DNA of 6,509 nt. Origin: Gammaproteobacteria bacterium. Its GTDB lineage: Bacteria > Pseudomonadota > Gammaproteobacteria > SZUA-229. Below the pieces are notes generated by a model, which saw only the letters and a list, made by a program, of their open reading frames with translations, searched no databases and was not told the origin of the DNA. Both the position numbers and the translations under genes were made by a program. The stretch's first letter is position 1. Each line of letters opens with the position of its first letter. The stretch covers positions 1-6,509 of the forward strand of contig JAJRTD010000063.1 of assembly GCA_024278435.1 (NCBI GenBank), given 5' to 3'. Shown piece after piece: positions 1 to 5,403 of the stretch.

Positions 1-1
1 A

Positions 2-136
2 AACCTGCCCAGTGACGCCCGCCAGTTTTTCCGGGAGGGCATGCAGCAGATGGATATCATCGGCTATCCAGATGAGGTTCGCGAGGTGGTGGAGCGTTAC
101 AATAAAATGTGGGGTTCTGAGGATGTATTGCATTAA
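2..136 (+). CDS. C-terminal end of an unrecognised plus-strand gene (5' end outside window)
   Basis: This is an open frame of 44 codons running in from the left edge and ending in TAA. The residues include DARQFFREGMQQMDIIGYP and end in YNKMWGSEDVLH. The composition is that of a soluble helical C-terminus, rich in charged and amphipathic residues (EVREVVERY). That, together with the clean stop, suggests a real gene end rather than chance. I do not recognise the family from this fragment and assign no function. It is the only plus-strand gene in the window and converges on the minus-strand terB-like gene about 275 bases further on. The stop codon shares its last base with the left arm of a 9-bp inverted repeat. 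Confidence 0.6.
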   Translation, partial: NLPSDARQFFREGMQQMDIIGYPDEVREVVERYNKMWGSEDVLH

Positions 137-187
137 AAGCGTTATTTCACCGCTGAGGCGCGGAGACGCAGAGTTTTTTAACGCTTT
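136..187. repeat. 9-bp perfect inverted repeat enclosing a three-unit NCGCNGAG tandem repeat
   Basis: The arms AAAGCGTTA (136-144) and TAACGCTTT (179-187) are perfectly complementary. Between them, 150-173 holds three head-to-tail 8-base units fitting NCGCNGAG: CCGCTGAG, GCGCGGAG and ACGCAGAG. A run of six T (174-179) follows. On the minus strand the units read CTCNGCGN, which resembles a dispersed intergenic repeat type I recall from many bacterial genomes; that resemblance is from memory. The element starts on the last base of the plus-strand stop codon. It could therefore act as a hairpin end for that transcript, although the T run lies inside the stem-loop rather than after it. Confidence 0.55.
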
Positions 188-205
188 GTGCCTGGTGCGG
201 ATAAA
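182..205 (-). repeat. Second copy of the 3' tail of the terB-like gene (22 of 24 bases)
   Basis: Bases 182-205 match 430-453 at 22 of 24 positions. Positions 430-453 are coding sequence near the end of the terB-like gene. Read on the minus strand, both copies translate in the same frame, FIRTRHKA here and FIRTKHKA in the gene. Of the two differences, one is a Lys/Arg change and one is silent. Sequence on either side does not obviously match. It may be the scar of a partial duplication, or a degraded second TerB-family gene end. Confidence 0.45.
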
Positions 206-411
206 GCCGGCAACGTACCTTATGCCGGCCTATAATGAATCAACCCGGCAGAAATACAGGCTTTACAGGTTCTCACCCTGGTTTCCACAGGCTTGTGTGG
301 GCGTTTGCATGGGGTTGAGAGAAACTGGATGACTTCCAGTCGCGAGAATCATTCTGTGCGCTGCAGCCGCGGACATCAGCGAAAAAAATATTTTCCATTT
401 TTCATTATTCA

Positions 412-870
412 TTACGCCGAAGGCGTCTGCGCTTTATGCTTGGTGCGGATAAAATCCTGGTGTGGAACATGCAGCAAATCGGCCAGCCGTCGTAGCAGGT
501 GTTCTTCAAATTTATCCAGTTGCTGGTCGGCATAGGCCAGGGTCCACAGGTCTTCAACCAGTTTTACTTTCTGCGGTTGTGAATAATGCTTATTCAGCAA
601 TGAAGTGAAGGCAAAATAGTCGGTTGCATCGTGTTTTTCGTTATGCGCCAGTTCAATTAATGATTCTATTTCATCAGACTTTAACTCGAAGCGCTGGCTG
701 ATTAACTGGCGGATTTTTGTTTCTTCCTGTTCGCTGACCTGATCATCGGCATATAACATTTCTACCATTAATGCTGCCGCCGCCAGTTGCAAACGATGTT
801 GCAGCGGTGCCTTGTTTTCTGCTGTTTCATGCAGGTACTTGTCAAAAAACTGCTGTAACTTGCTAAACAT
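412..870 (-). CDS. TerB-family (tellurite resistance TerB-like fold) protein
   Basis: This is a 152-residue, almost wholly helical soluble protein with no signal peptide or membrane segment. It shows the internal two-fold repeat typical of TerB-like domains: YADDQVSEQEE at about residues 40-50 and YADQQLDKFEE at about 113-123. Each is an acidic loop between helices. The C-terminus HQDFIRTKH is typical of the short TerB-family proteins of gammaproteobacteria. Length fits that group. The family name comes from a tellurite-resistance operon, but stand-alone members have no settled function and no other ter genes are seen here, so tellurite resistance should not be inferred. The ATG lies 6 bases after the stop of the thioredoxin-fold gene. 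AAGGTGG about 10 bases upstream can serve as ribosome binding site, so the two are probably cotranscribed. A small GACGCC/GGCGT hairpin overlaps the stop codon. Confidence 0.85.
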   Translation of the reverse strand: MFSKLQQFFDKYLHETAENKAPLQHRLQLAAAALMVEMLYADDQVSEQEETKIRQLISQRFELKSDEIESLIELAHNEKHDATDYFAFTSLLNKHYSQPQKVKLVEDLWTLAYADQQLDKFEEHLLRRLADLLHVPHQDFIRTKHKAQTPSA

Positions 871-876
871 AATACC

Positions 877-1299
877 CTAGTCCACCTTGCTGCTTTTGGC
901 TGAGCGCTCAAGGGCAGTCTCTATCTGGTATTCATTAAAGCCGCTTAAGCGGTATTGGCCGATCAGTATGATGGGTATGGCGCCGCCGCCAAGCTGTTTA
1001 TACAGCCGTATGCCTTCGGGGTCATTCTCCATGTCGTATTCGCAGTAATGAATTTTGTTTTTCTGAAAATACTTTTTTGCCTTGTAGCAGTATGAACACC
1101 ACCAGGCGCCGAGCATGATGACGTCAGGCTTACCGGCGAGGACTTCAGCGCTGCAGCTGACGGTTTCAACGTTTTGCTGGCGGCTGAGGATAATCACGGC
1201 AAAAAACAGGGCAATAATGATGTACAGCCCCCTGCGTTTTCGCACAGGGCGGGCGGTGTTTTTTTCCGCATCAGTGTTCTGTTTGTCGGTATCAGTCAT
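877..1299 (-). CDS. Membrane-anchored glutaredoxin/thioredoxin-fold protein (CSYC)
   Basis: The protein has 140 residues. A polar N-terminus with a basic cluster (RPVRKRR, 17-23) is followed by one membrane helix (about 24-38, GLYIIIALFFAVIIL). The positive-inside rule places the rest in the periplasm. The catalytic-type motif is WWCSYC at 66-71, with Cys68 and Cys71. GAIPIILIG at 106-114 carries the probable cis-proline, Pro109, facing the active site. YDMENDPEG (88-96) matches the glutaredoxin pattern after the second strand. Additional cysteines sit at 49 and 86. A thiol-disulfide role on envelope proteins is inferred from fold and topology; the substrate is unknown. GGGAA just before the ATG is a weak ribosome binding site. 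The gene starts 72 bases after the MlaC-like stop and runs straight into the terB-like gene. Confidence 0.85.
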   Translation of the reverse strand: MTDTDKQNTDAEKNTARPVRKRRGLYIIIALFFAVIILSRQQNVETVSCSAEVLAGKPDVIMLGAWWCSYCYKAKKYFQKNKIHYCEYDMENDPEGIRLYKQLGGGAIPIILIGQYRLSGFNEYQIETALERSAKSSKVD

Positions 1300-1371
1300 G
1301 ATTTCCCATCATTAGCTTACTGACCCGAAAACGGCGTTCAGGTTCAGACAAACAATGGATTTTCAGGTGTG

Positions 1372-1992
1372 TTATTGCCGGCTTAAGTAGGGTGGCTGGT
1401 ACTGTTTGCGGTACTGACGCAGCTGCGACATAAAGTGACGGCGATAATAGAGGACGGCACTGGAGCCATTGGCTTTGACGTCAATGATTTTCCAGTCGTT
1501 ATTATCACGGCGCATGCGGAAATCAAGACGGACCGGCGGGGTGTCAGGACGGTAGACCGTGGTGCTGACAAAGGCTTCGGCAGGGCCACGGTAGCGCGCA
1601 GGGTAGAAACGGAAGCGGGTATTGTCGGCATCAAAGCTGCCCAGGTGCCTGGCCAGGCTGGATAAAAATGTTTCACGCAGGCTGCGTTTGAAATCAATTT
1701 TGTCTTCCTCGGTCATGGTGCTGGCATAACGGCCGGTGATCCAGTGTGCCATATTGTTAAAATCGAAATGGGGAATGATTTCCTGTTCGATAAAACTGCG
1801 AAGCTGTACCGGGCTGGCCTTGTCCGAGTTGCTGCTGAAAGTGGTGATTTTTTTCAGTGTTGTCTGAATGACAAAAGCCGGGTCGTTGGCATTGAGTGGC
1901 TGCGCGGTATACGCAAAAGACCAGACGGGTATCAGGAGCAGTGAAATAAAAGTTATCAGGATCTGAGTGTTTTTAGCGGGTAATCGCATCAT
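1372..1992 (-). CDS. MlaC/Ttg2D-family periplasmic phospholipid-binding protein, outside a mla operon
   Basis: The protein has 206 residues. A signal peptide (basic start, hydrophobic ILITFISLLLIP, probable cut near SFA at 25-27) marks it as periplasmic. The mature part follows the Ttg2D/MlaC pattern: DPAFVIQTTLKKI near the start; the characteristic EQEIIPHFDFNNMAHWITGRY at about 69-89; an EEDKIDFKRSLRETFLSSLARHL helix pair; then strands with RLDFRMRRDNNDWKIIDVKANG. In the known Mla pathway MlaC shuttles phospholipid between the outer-membrane MlaA complex and the inner-membrane MlaFEDB transporter. None of those genes is present here, so this is a solitary paralog with an unproven cargo or partner; related stand-alone members include HpnM-type proteins. 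AGGTG seven bases before the first ATG supports that start; a second ATG follows directly. It probably heads a transcript with the two following genes. Confidence 0.85.
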   Translation of the reverse strand: MMRLPAKNTQILITFISLLLIPVWSFAYTAQPLNANDPAFVIQTTLKKITTFSSNSDKASPVQLRSFIEQEIIPHFDFNNMAHWITGRYASTMTEEDKIDFKRSLRETFLSSLARHLGSFDADNTRFRFYPARYRGPAEAFVSTTVYRPDTPPVRLDFRMRRDNNDWKIIDVKANGSSAVLYYRRHFMSQLRQYRKQYQPPYLSRQ

Positions 1993-2039
1993 GTTTATTC
2001 ACCTGTCTGTTATCTGAGCCGTTGATGAGAATGGCAACT

Positions 2040-2067
2040 ATGATAACAGGAATATGTCGTGATACAA
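2040..2067 (-). promoter_or_regulatory. Candidate sigma-70 promoter for the MlaC-like gene
   Basis: On the minus strand TTGTAT (2067-2062) lies 16 bases before TATCAT (2045-2040). The -10 is preceded by TG and one base, as in extended -10 promoters. Transcription would start about 40 bases before the MlaC-like ATG. The -10 overlaps the right arm of an 8-bp inverted repeat (CTGTTATC at 2007-2014, GATAACAG at 2042-2049), which could be an operator. This is a pattern match only. Confidence 0.35.
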
Positions 2068-2117
2068 CTGACATCCGCCCTAATTAGCGATAATAGTCCG
2101 CTGAATAAAACCGGCGG

Positions 2118-2639
2118 TCAGTAGAACTTGTAACGCGGCAGGCGCTTGATTTTTACTTCCCCGGTTTTTCCGAATACCGTGACCCGGGTGATGATCGGTG
2201 AGTTACCGCGGCAGAAATCCTCGAAAGGCGTGCGTTCCTTGATATCGATGCCGTCATAGCTGATAGTGAAGGCAGAGGATATGCTGGCGCCACAGATGCC
2301 GTTGAGGTTTCGGCTGAAGACCTGGGGTTCAAGGGTGATGGTGTATTCACCGGAGCTCAGGGTGCATTTTTTTATGATTTTCTTGGTTTTTACAATACGG
2401 GTGCGTTCGGTACTGCGGTTGATCTCTACCAGGTTCCAGGGGGAGTAGGTGCCGTCTTCATCCGAATAATTAAAAGCTGCGCCCTCGTCACTTTTGAGCA
2501 GTGAATTGGTCAGGGTGATAATGTCGGCATCCGTGTCGCACTTGTAGGTTACCAGCGGGTAGATGGTCTCAGCAGCGGATACGCTGGTGCTGCCGGCAGT
2601 GATAACAGTGACTAGCGTTAAGCATATTAATTTATTCAT
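2118..2639 (-). CDS. Secreted protein of unknown function with four cysteines
   Basis: I do not recognise this family. Using the ATG at 2639 gives 173 residues starting MNKLICLTLVTVITAG, a classic signal peptide with a likely cut after VSA or SAA at 22-23. The frame is open further upstream, to an ATG at 2717 (199 residues), but that start has no ribosome binding site and would bury the signal peptide. The mature part is rich in Ser, Thr and beta-forming stretches (YTITLEPQVF, SSAFTISYDGIDI, TRVTVFG). Its four cysteines at 34, 92, 116 and 143 could form two disulfides in the periplasm. The C-terminus is basic (KIKRLPRYKFY). The next gene on the left, the MlaC-like one, begins 125 bases away with its own candidate promoter, so this is probably a single-gene transcript. 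Ribosome binding is unusual: there is no good site before 2639, yet a strong one lies about 47 bases upstream. Confidence 0.7.
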   Translation of the reverse strand: MNKLICLTLVTVITAGSTSVSAAETIYPLVTYKCDTDADIITLTNSLLKSDEGAAFNYSDEDGTYSPWNLVEINRSTERTRIVKTKKIIKKCTLSSGEYTITLEPQVFSRNLNGICGASISSAFTISYDGIDIKERTPFEDFCRGNSPIITRVTVFGKTGEVKIKRLPRYKFY

Positions 2640-2685
2640 ATTAGCGCTCATAAGCAGGATAATATTTACAAGCAGTCCGGTTACT

Positions 2686-2694
2686 CCCTCCTTT
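2686..2694 (-). promoter_or_regulatory. Strong Shine-Dalgarno-like AAAGGAGGG without a nearby standard start
   Basis: AAAGGAGGG is near-perfect against the 16S anti-Shine-Dalgarno sequence. No ATG or GTG lies within the normal spacing downstream. The nearest candidates are an in-frame CTG at 2675-2673, about 10-11 bases away, and a TTG followed at once by TAA. The chosen ATG for the secreted protein is 47 bases downstream. Use of the CTG would add 12 mainly hydrophobic residues before the signal peptide. It could also be a ribosome standby site. Confidence 0.5.
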
Positions 2695-2729
2695 GAATGC
2701 GCTGAGTAAATCAGCATGCTGCTACAAAC

Positions 2730-2735
2730 AGTATA
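2730..2735 (-). promoter_or_regulatory. Candidate -10 element for the secreted-protein gene
   Basis: TATACT on the minus strand (2735-2730) matches five of six consensus bases. The sequence upstream (about 2737-2770) is nearly pure A+T with A- and T-tracts, as in UP elements. No good -35 is present at 16-18 bases; TTAAAA sits at 19. Transcription would begin close to 2722, leaving about 85 bases of leader before the ATG at 2639 and making the ATG at 2717 very unlikely as a start. Confidence 0.35.
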
Positions 2736-2787
2736 GTAAATAATAAAATTTATTTTTTAACTTTTTGATTATCCACAATAAACCGCG

Positions 2788-3672
2788 TTATTCCTGGTAG
2801 TAATAATCGTATTTATCCAGCAGAGCTTTCATAAAGGACCAGGCTTCGTTATAGGTCAGGCCGCTTTCTTTTGGAATGACAATTTTTATATACAGTTTTT
2901 TCGGATATTTCTTTTTAAGTTTTTTCAGCCTGTTATGTAACTGTTTTTCCGAGACCACGGTGTAGTTCTTGTCACCGGAATCTTTAAAGCGAATGCGTTC
3001 CTTGCCCTTGATGCGTTCATAGTTGACGCTGACCACGTATTTGCCTTTGGCAGTACGGGCAGGTTTGATCAGCTTGTCGTATTTGACTTTCAGTGAACCG
3101 AAATCGTCTTCCAGCGCGGCCAGTTTCCGCGACTGCTGATCCCGCTCCCGGGTGATAATAATAATCTCCCGGTTTTTCTCTTCCAGGTTCCTGTGCTGTT
3201 GCTGAACATCGATATTAAGCCGGGAAAGATTGCTCTCCAGCGCCGATATCTGCGAGCTTAGGCGGCTGACCTGCTGTTCTGTCTTGCTGACCGAATCTTT
3301 CAGTTGCTGGTTCTCCGACAGAACAATCACAATCTGCCGGTCCTTGTCCTCGAGCTCAACATTCAGCTGGTTGGCCTGTTCACTGGCCTGCATCAGCTGC
3401 ATACGCAACATGGATATTTCATTTTGCGCCTGTGCCAGTTGCTCCTCCAGAGTGGCGTTTTCCTCGGAGGTGTCATGGATGATTTTTACCGCCTGTTCTT
3501 CCGCTGCCATACTATTGCGCAGCTGGTCCAGCAGTTCCCAGTTCCGGACCATCAGCAGCATGGAGGTGAGCAGGAAGATAATCACCACCACCATCATGAT
3601 GTCGGTAAAGGACGGCCAGAAGCTTTCGCTATTCAGGTGCCGGTTGCGCAGATCAACAAATTCTTCGTTCAC
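2788..3672 (-). CDS. Stator B-like subunit: MotB/ExbD-type N-terminus, long coiled coil, ExbD/TolR-like C-terminus
   Basis: The protein has 294 residues and starts with GTG; AGGA seven bases upstream supports this start. A short cytoplasmic N-terminus leads to FWPSFTDIMM and one membrane helix (about 22-42, ending LLTSMLLMV). Asp24 sits where MotB, TolR and ExbD carry their essential ion-binding aspartate. Residues about 46-200 are rich in Gln, Glu, Lys, Leu and Ile with heptad-like spacing and almost no proline. I read this as a continuous coiled coil on the periplasmic side. About 210-294 forms a small basic alpha/beta domain (KYVVSVNY, VVSEKQLHNRLKKLKKK, LYIKIVI, NEAWSFMKALLDKYDYYYQE). Its strand-helix-strand-helix order recalls the ExbD/TolR periplasmic domain. 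No OmpA-type peptidoglycan-binding motif is visible. It begins 19 bases after the channel gene's stop, so the two are surely an operon and probably one complex. Function is unknown. Confidence 0.75.
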   Translation of the reverse strand: MNEEFVDLRNRHLNSESFWPSFTDIMMVVVIIFLLTSMLLMVRNWELLDQLRNSMAAEEQAVKIIHDTSEENATLEEQLAQAQNEISMLRMQLMQASEQANQLNVELEDKDRQIVIVLSENQQLKDSVSKTEQQVSRLSSQISALESNLSRLNIDVQQQHRNLEEKNREIIIITRERDQQSRKLAALEDDFGSLKVKYDKLIKPARTAKGKYVVSVNYERIKGKERIRFKDSGDKNYTVVSEKQLHNRLKKLKKKYPKKLYIKIVIPKESGLTYNEAWSFMKALLDKYDYYYQE

Positions 3673-3691
3673 GTGTTTTTCCTGCCGCTGG

Positions 3692-4612
3692 CTAGTCGAC
3701 TGACAGGCGGAAGCCCGAGCGAAGTAGTGCCTTGATTTCTTCGATATCCATGCCCAGGCGCGTCAGGCGGTCGGCGTAGGTGGCACTGAGGGTATTGAGG
3801 TTGCGTCCGGCTTCGGAGAAATCGATCTGGGTCTGGGTCATGACATGGGCGGCTTCATGCAGGGCTTTGACCAGGTTGCTGATCTCGTGCAGCATGCTGT
3901 CGGTCTGGTAGGTGAAGCGCGGCATGATATAAAGCGTGGTGGCCTGTTCAATGCCGCTTAACAGTTCGGTCTGCACGTCGGTGAGTTTCATATAGAAGTA
4001 ACCGAAGAACAGGTAGCATACGATGGCAGTGGCGGTAGTAGACAGCGCGGTCGACATGCCATGGATAACAATACTCATGCCGCTGATGCCGTCAGCACTG
4101 TCGATAATATCGGAGGCACCCATGAGGGCGATGGACAGGGAAATAATAGTGCCGAAAACACCGGTAAGAATCAGGATATTGCTGATAAAGCGCGGCAGGC
4201 TGAGGCGGGTGCTTTCGGTGGCCATCAATGTCGATGCCAGGGCACTGTGGTTCACCGCCACATTGTGCTTGCTGATTTCCAGAACCGAGGTGTAGCGGTT
4301 ATAGATCAGGCTTTTTTTGTTGATGCGTTCGGTCGGCAGGCTGTCGCTGTTCTGCATGTTCTGAATAAATCGTTTGAGCGCGCTTTCTTCCTTGCTGTAA
4401 CGCAGCAGCAGGCCGATGATGCGGAATATGCCCAGTAAAAACAGGCTGAGAATGCTGCCATTGACTATATAGCCGGTACTGGTGGCCTGGTTTCTAATGT
4501 ACAGGTTAAGCAGAAACTCATGGTTGATTAACAGTAAAAAACCGAGCAGTACCGATAATAATAAAAACTGAAATAAAACATTCCGGCTGTAATTTGTTTT
4601 GTACTGGATCAT
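3692..4612 (-). CDS. MotA/TolQ/ExbB-family proton channel protein (stator A-like)
   Basis: The protein has 306 residues. Predicted membrane helices are at about 11-30, 48-70, 142-164 and 186-208. A cytoplasmic segment of about 70 residues lies between helices 2 and 3, and a helical cytoplasmic tail of about 95 residues follows helix 4. The family signatures are in the last two helices: LTGVFGTIISLSIAL (149-163) and MSTALSTTATAIV (186-198). The paired threonines at 192-193 correspond to the polar positions lining the ion path in TolQ/ExbB/MotA. Members form a pentamer around a dimer of the B subunit and use ion flow to drive rotation or force; that is family knowledge. The partner gene follows after 19 bases. 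There is no tonB, tolA/B/pal, flagellar or zorC/D/E gene in view. The ATG has only a weak AGG upstream, and no convincing promoter is seen in the 179-base gap before it. Confidence 0.85.
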   Translation of the reverse strand: MIQYKTNYSRNVLFQFLLLSVLLGFLLLINHEFLLNLYIRNQATSTGYIVNGSILSLFLLGIFRIIGLLLRYSKEESALKRFIQNMQNSDSLPTERINKKSLIYNRYTSVLEISKHNVAVNHSALASTLMATESTRLSLPRFISNILILTGVFGTIISLSIALMGASDIIDSADGISGMSIVIHGMSTALSTTATAIVCYLFFGYFYMKLTDVQTELLSGIEQATTLYIMPRFTYQTDSMLHEISNLVKALHEAAHVMTQTQIDFSEAGRNLNTLSATYADRLTRLGMDIEEIKALLRSGFRLSVD

Positions 4613-4738
4613 GATGCTGCCTGCTGAGTTGTGCTGTGAGCCCTGGAAAAGACGATTGACGCAAGGAAAAATCGACCGCCAGCTTAAAAATCAGGCGTAT
4701 ATTAGCATAAAGTAATGGATGGCATCAGTAATATATAT

Positions 4739-4790
4739 AAAAAACAATGGCTTGCATAAAGGCGGACGGGCTTTTCCCTGTATGTCCTTT
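4739..4790 (-). terminator. Possible weak terminator after the oxygenase gene
   Basis: Just after the oxygenase stop, the minus strand can fold GGAC...GTCC around GGG...CCC (about 4763-4786) with unpaired bases on one side. AAAGG/CCTTT offers an alternative outer pairing. Six T follow at 4744-4739, but about 19 bases after the stem, which is too far for a textbook terminator. It may only be partial. Confidence 0.2.
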
Positions 4791-4791
4791 A

Positions 4792-5304
4792 TTAATGGTC
4801 CGGGCCAAAGTTCATGCCAATGGAAAGGCGGTGTCGTTCGCTGTTATTTTTGCTGACCTGGTGAGGCACATCGGGTTTGAAGAACACAAAATTGCCACTT
4901 TGCGGTGTGATTTCGATTTTTTCTGTATCCGGGTGCAGAATCAAATTACCCGAATTTTCCGCAGCGTACAGGTAGTAGACGCCGGACAGCAGTTCATCGT
5001 CGTCGTCATGGGTGTGCAGGGTGGTGGTGGCACCGGGCGGCATGTAATTAAACCAGTAGCCGGCACGCAGATTGTTTCTGTTGAGAATTTTTTCTGCCTG
5101 GCACACGGCCTCCTGGATAAGCTCGCCCAGTTGCGGAATATGCTGTTCGTTCAGATAGATATTCTCGTAGCGGCCTTCGAACAGGTGGGTTCTGAGTATC
5201 CCGGGCTTTTGATACAGCTCGAGGAATGAAGCGGTGATGGCTTCATTGTGTTCAGTAACCGCCGGTGGTGCCTGTACCCGCCAGAAATTGTCAGCCTCGG
5301 TCAT
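4792..5304 (-). CDS. Putative 2OG-Fe(II) oxygenase-family protein (TIGR02466-like)
   Basis: The protein has 170 residues and is soluble, with no signal peptide. The C-terminal half has the double-stranded beta-helix pattern of the small putative 2-oxoglutarate/iron(II) oxygenases. NYMPPGATTTLHTHDDDDELLSGVYYL covers about 86-112, followed by GNLILHPD, then GNFVFFKPDVPHQV at about 137-150 and RLSIGMNF at 159-166. Probable iron ligands are His99, Asp101 and His148; Arg159 is the likely 2-oxoglutarate-binding arginine. His97 is an alternative first ligand. The substrate is unknown; enzymes of this fold hydroxylate proteins or small molecules. No Shine-Dalgarno sequence is seen before the ATG, so translation start is less certain. 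The gene begins about 67 bases after the hemN terminator, and its upstream region carries three AT-rich repeat units. It is followed, after a 179-base gap, by the stator-like pair. Confidence 0.75.
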   Translation of the reverse strand: MTEADNFWRVQAPPAVTEHNEAITASFLELYQKPGILRTHLFEGRYENIYLNEQHIPQLGELIQEAVCQAEKILNRNNLRAGYWFNYMPPGATTTLHTHDDDDELLSGVYYLYAAENSGNLILHPDTEKIEITPQSGNFVFFKPDVPHQVSKNNSERHRLSIGMNFGPDH

Positions 5305-5334
5305 AAAGGTGATGTTGTTATTGCTGATTGTTCA

Positions 5335-5375
5335 GGATTTTTAAAGCAGATTTTTCAAACCGGATTTTTTAAAAA
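5335..5375 (-). repeat. Three tandem AT-rich units of about 14 bases upstream of the oxygenase gene
   Basis: On the minus strand three units follow one another: TTTAAAAAATCCGG, TTTGAAAAATCTGC and TTTAAAAATCCTGA, with a period of 13-14 bases. They lie 31-71 bases before the oxygenase ATG, where a promoter would be expected. No clear -35/-10 pair is visible there, although TTGAAA occurs in the middle unit. They could be regulator binding sites or simple AT-rich sequence flanking the hemN terminator. Confidence 0.45.
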
Positions 5376-5399
5376 CAGCCCGGCCAGTCCCGCGCCAGG
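5371..5399 (-). terminator. Intrinsic terminator of hemN
   Basis: Five bases after the hemN stop, minus-strand CCTGGC (5399-5394) pairs with GCCGGG (5384-5379), with one T-G wobble and a 9-base loop. CTG and five T (5375-5371) follow directly. Position and shape fit a rho-independent terminator separating hemN from the oxygenase gene. Confidence 0.65.
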
Positions 5400-5403
5400 T
5401 GAT

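Noticed and set aside
206..229. GCCGGCA/TGCCGGC hairpin as terminator
   Set aside because: The 7-bp stem with a 10-base loop is perfect, but no T tract follows on either strand; part of the complementarity comes from GCCGGC being self-complementary.
382..426. Terminator after the terB-like gene
   Set aside because: The ACGCC/GGCGT hairpin (414-426) overlaps the stop codon and the seven-T tract on the minus strand is more than 20 bases away, so it does not make a convincing intrinsic terminator.
412..870. Tellurite resistance operon
   Set aside because: Only a TerB-fold protein is present. No terA, terC, terD or terE is visible, and stand-alone TerB-family proteins are common without that phenotype.
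2640..2717. ATG at 2717 as the start of the secreted protein
   Set aside because: It has no ribosome binding site, lies almost at the predicted transcription start, and would place 26 residues ahead of a normal signal peptide.
3230..3735. Overlapping plus-strand open frames within the coiled-coil gene
   Set aside because: They are antisense shadows of a repetitive Gln/Glu/Leu-rich coding region, with no independent start signal and implausible composition.
3692..4612. Zorya anti-phage defence (ZorAB)
   Set aside because: The pair shares the general stator plan, but the A subunit lacks the long cytoplasmic coil of ZorA, the B subunit lacks a visible OmpA-like domain, and no ZorC, ZorD or ZorE gene is beside it. 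The genes around it are not defence genes.
4613..4791. Promoter for the stator-like pair
   Set aside because: The gap is AT-rich around 4685-4745 and has several TATA-like hexamers, but none has an acceptable -35 at the right distance, so I cannot place a promoter.
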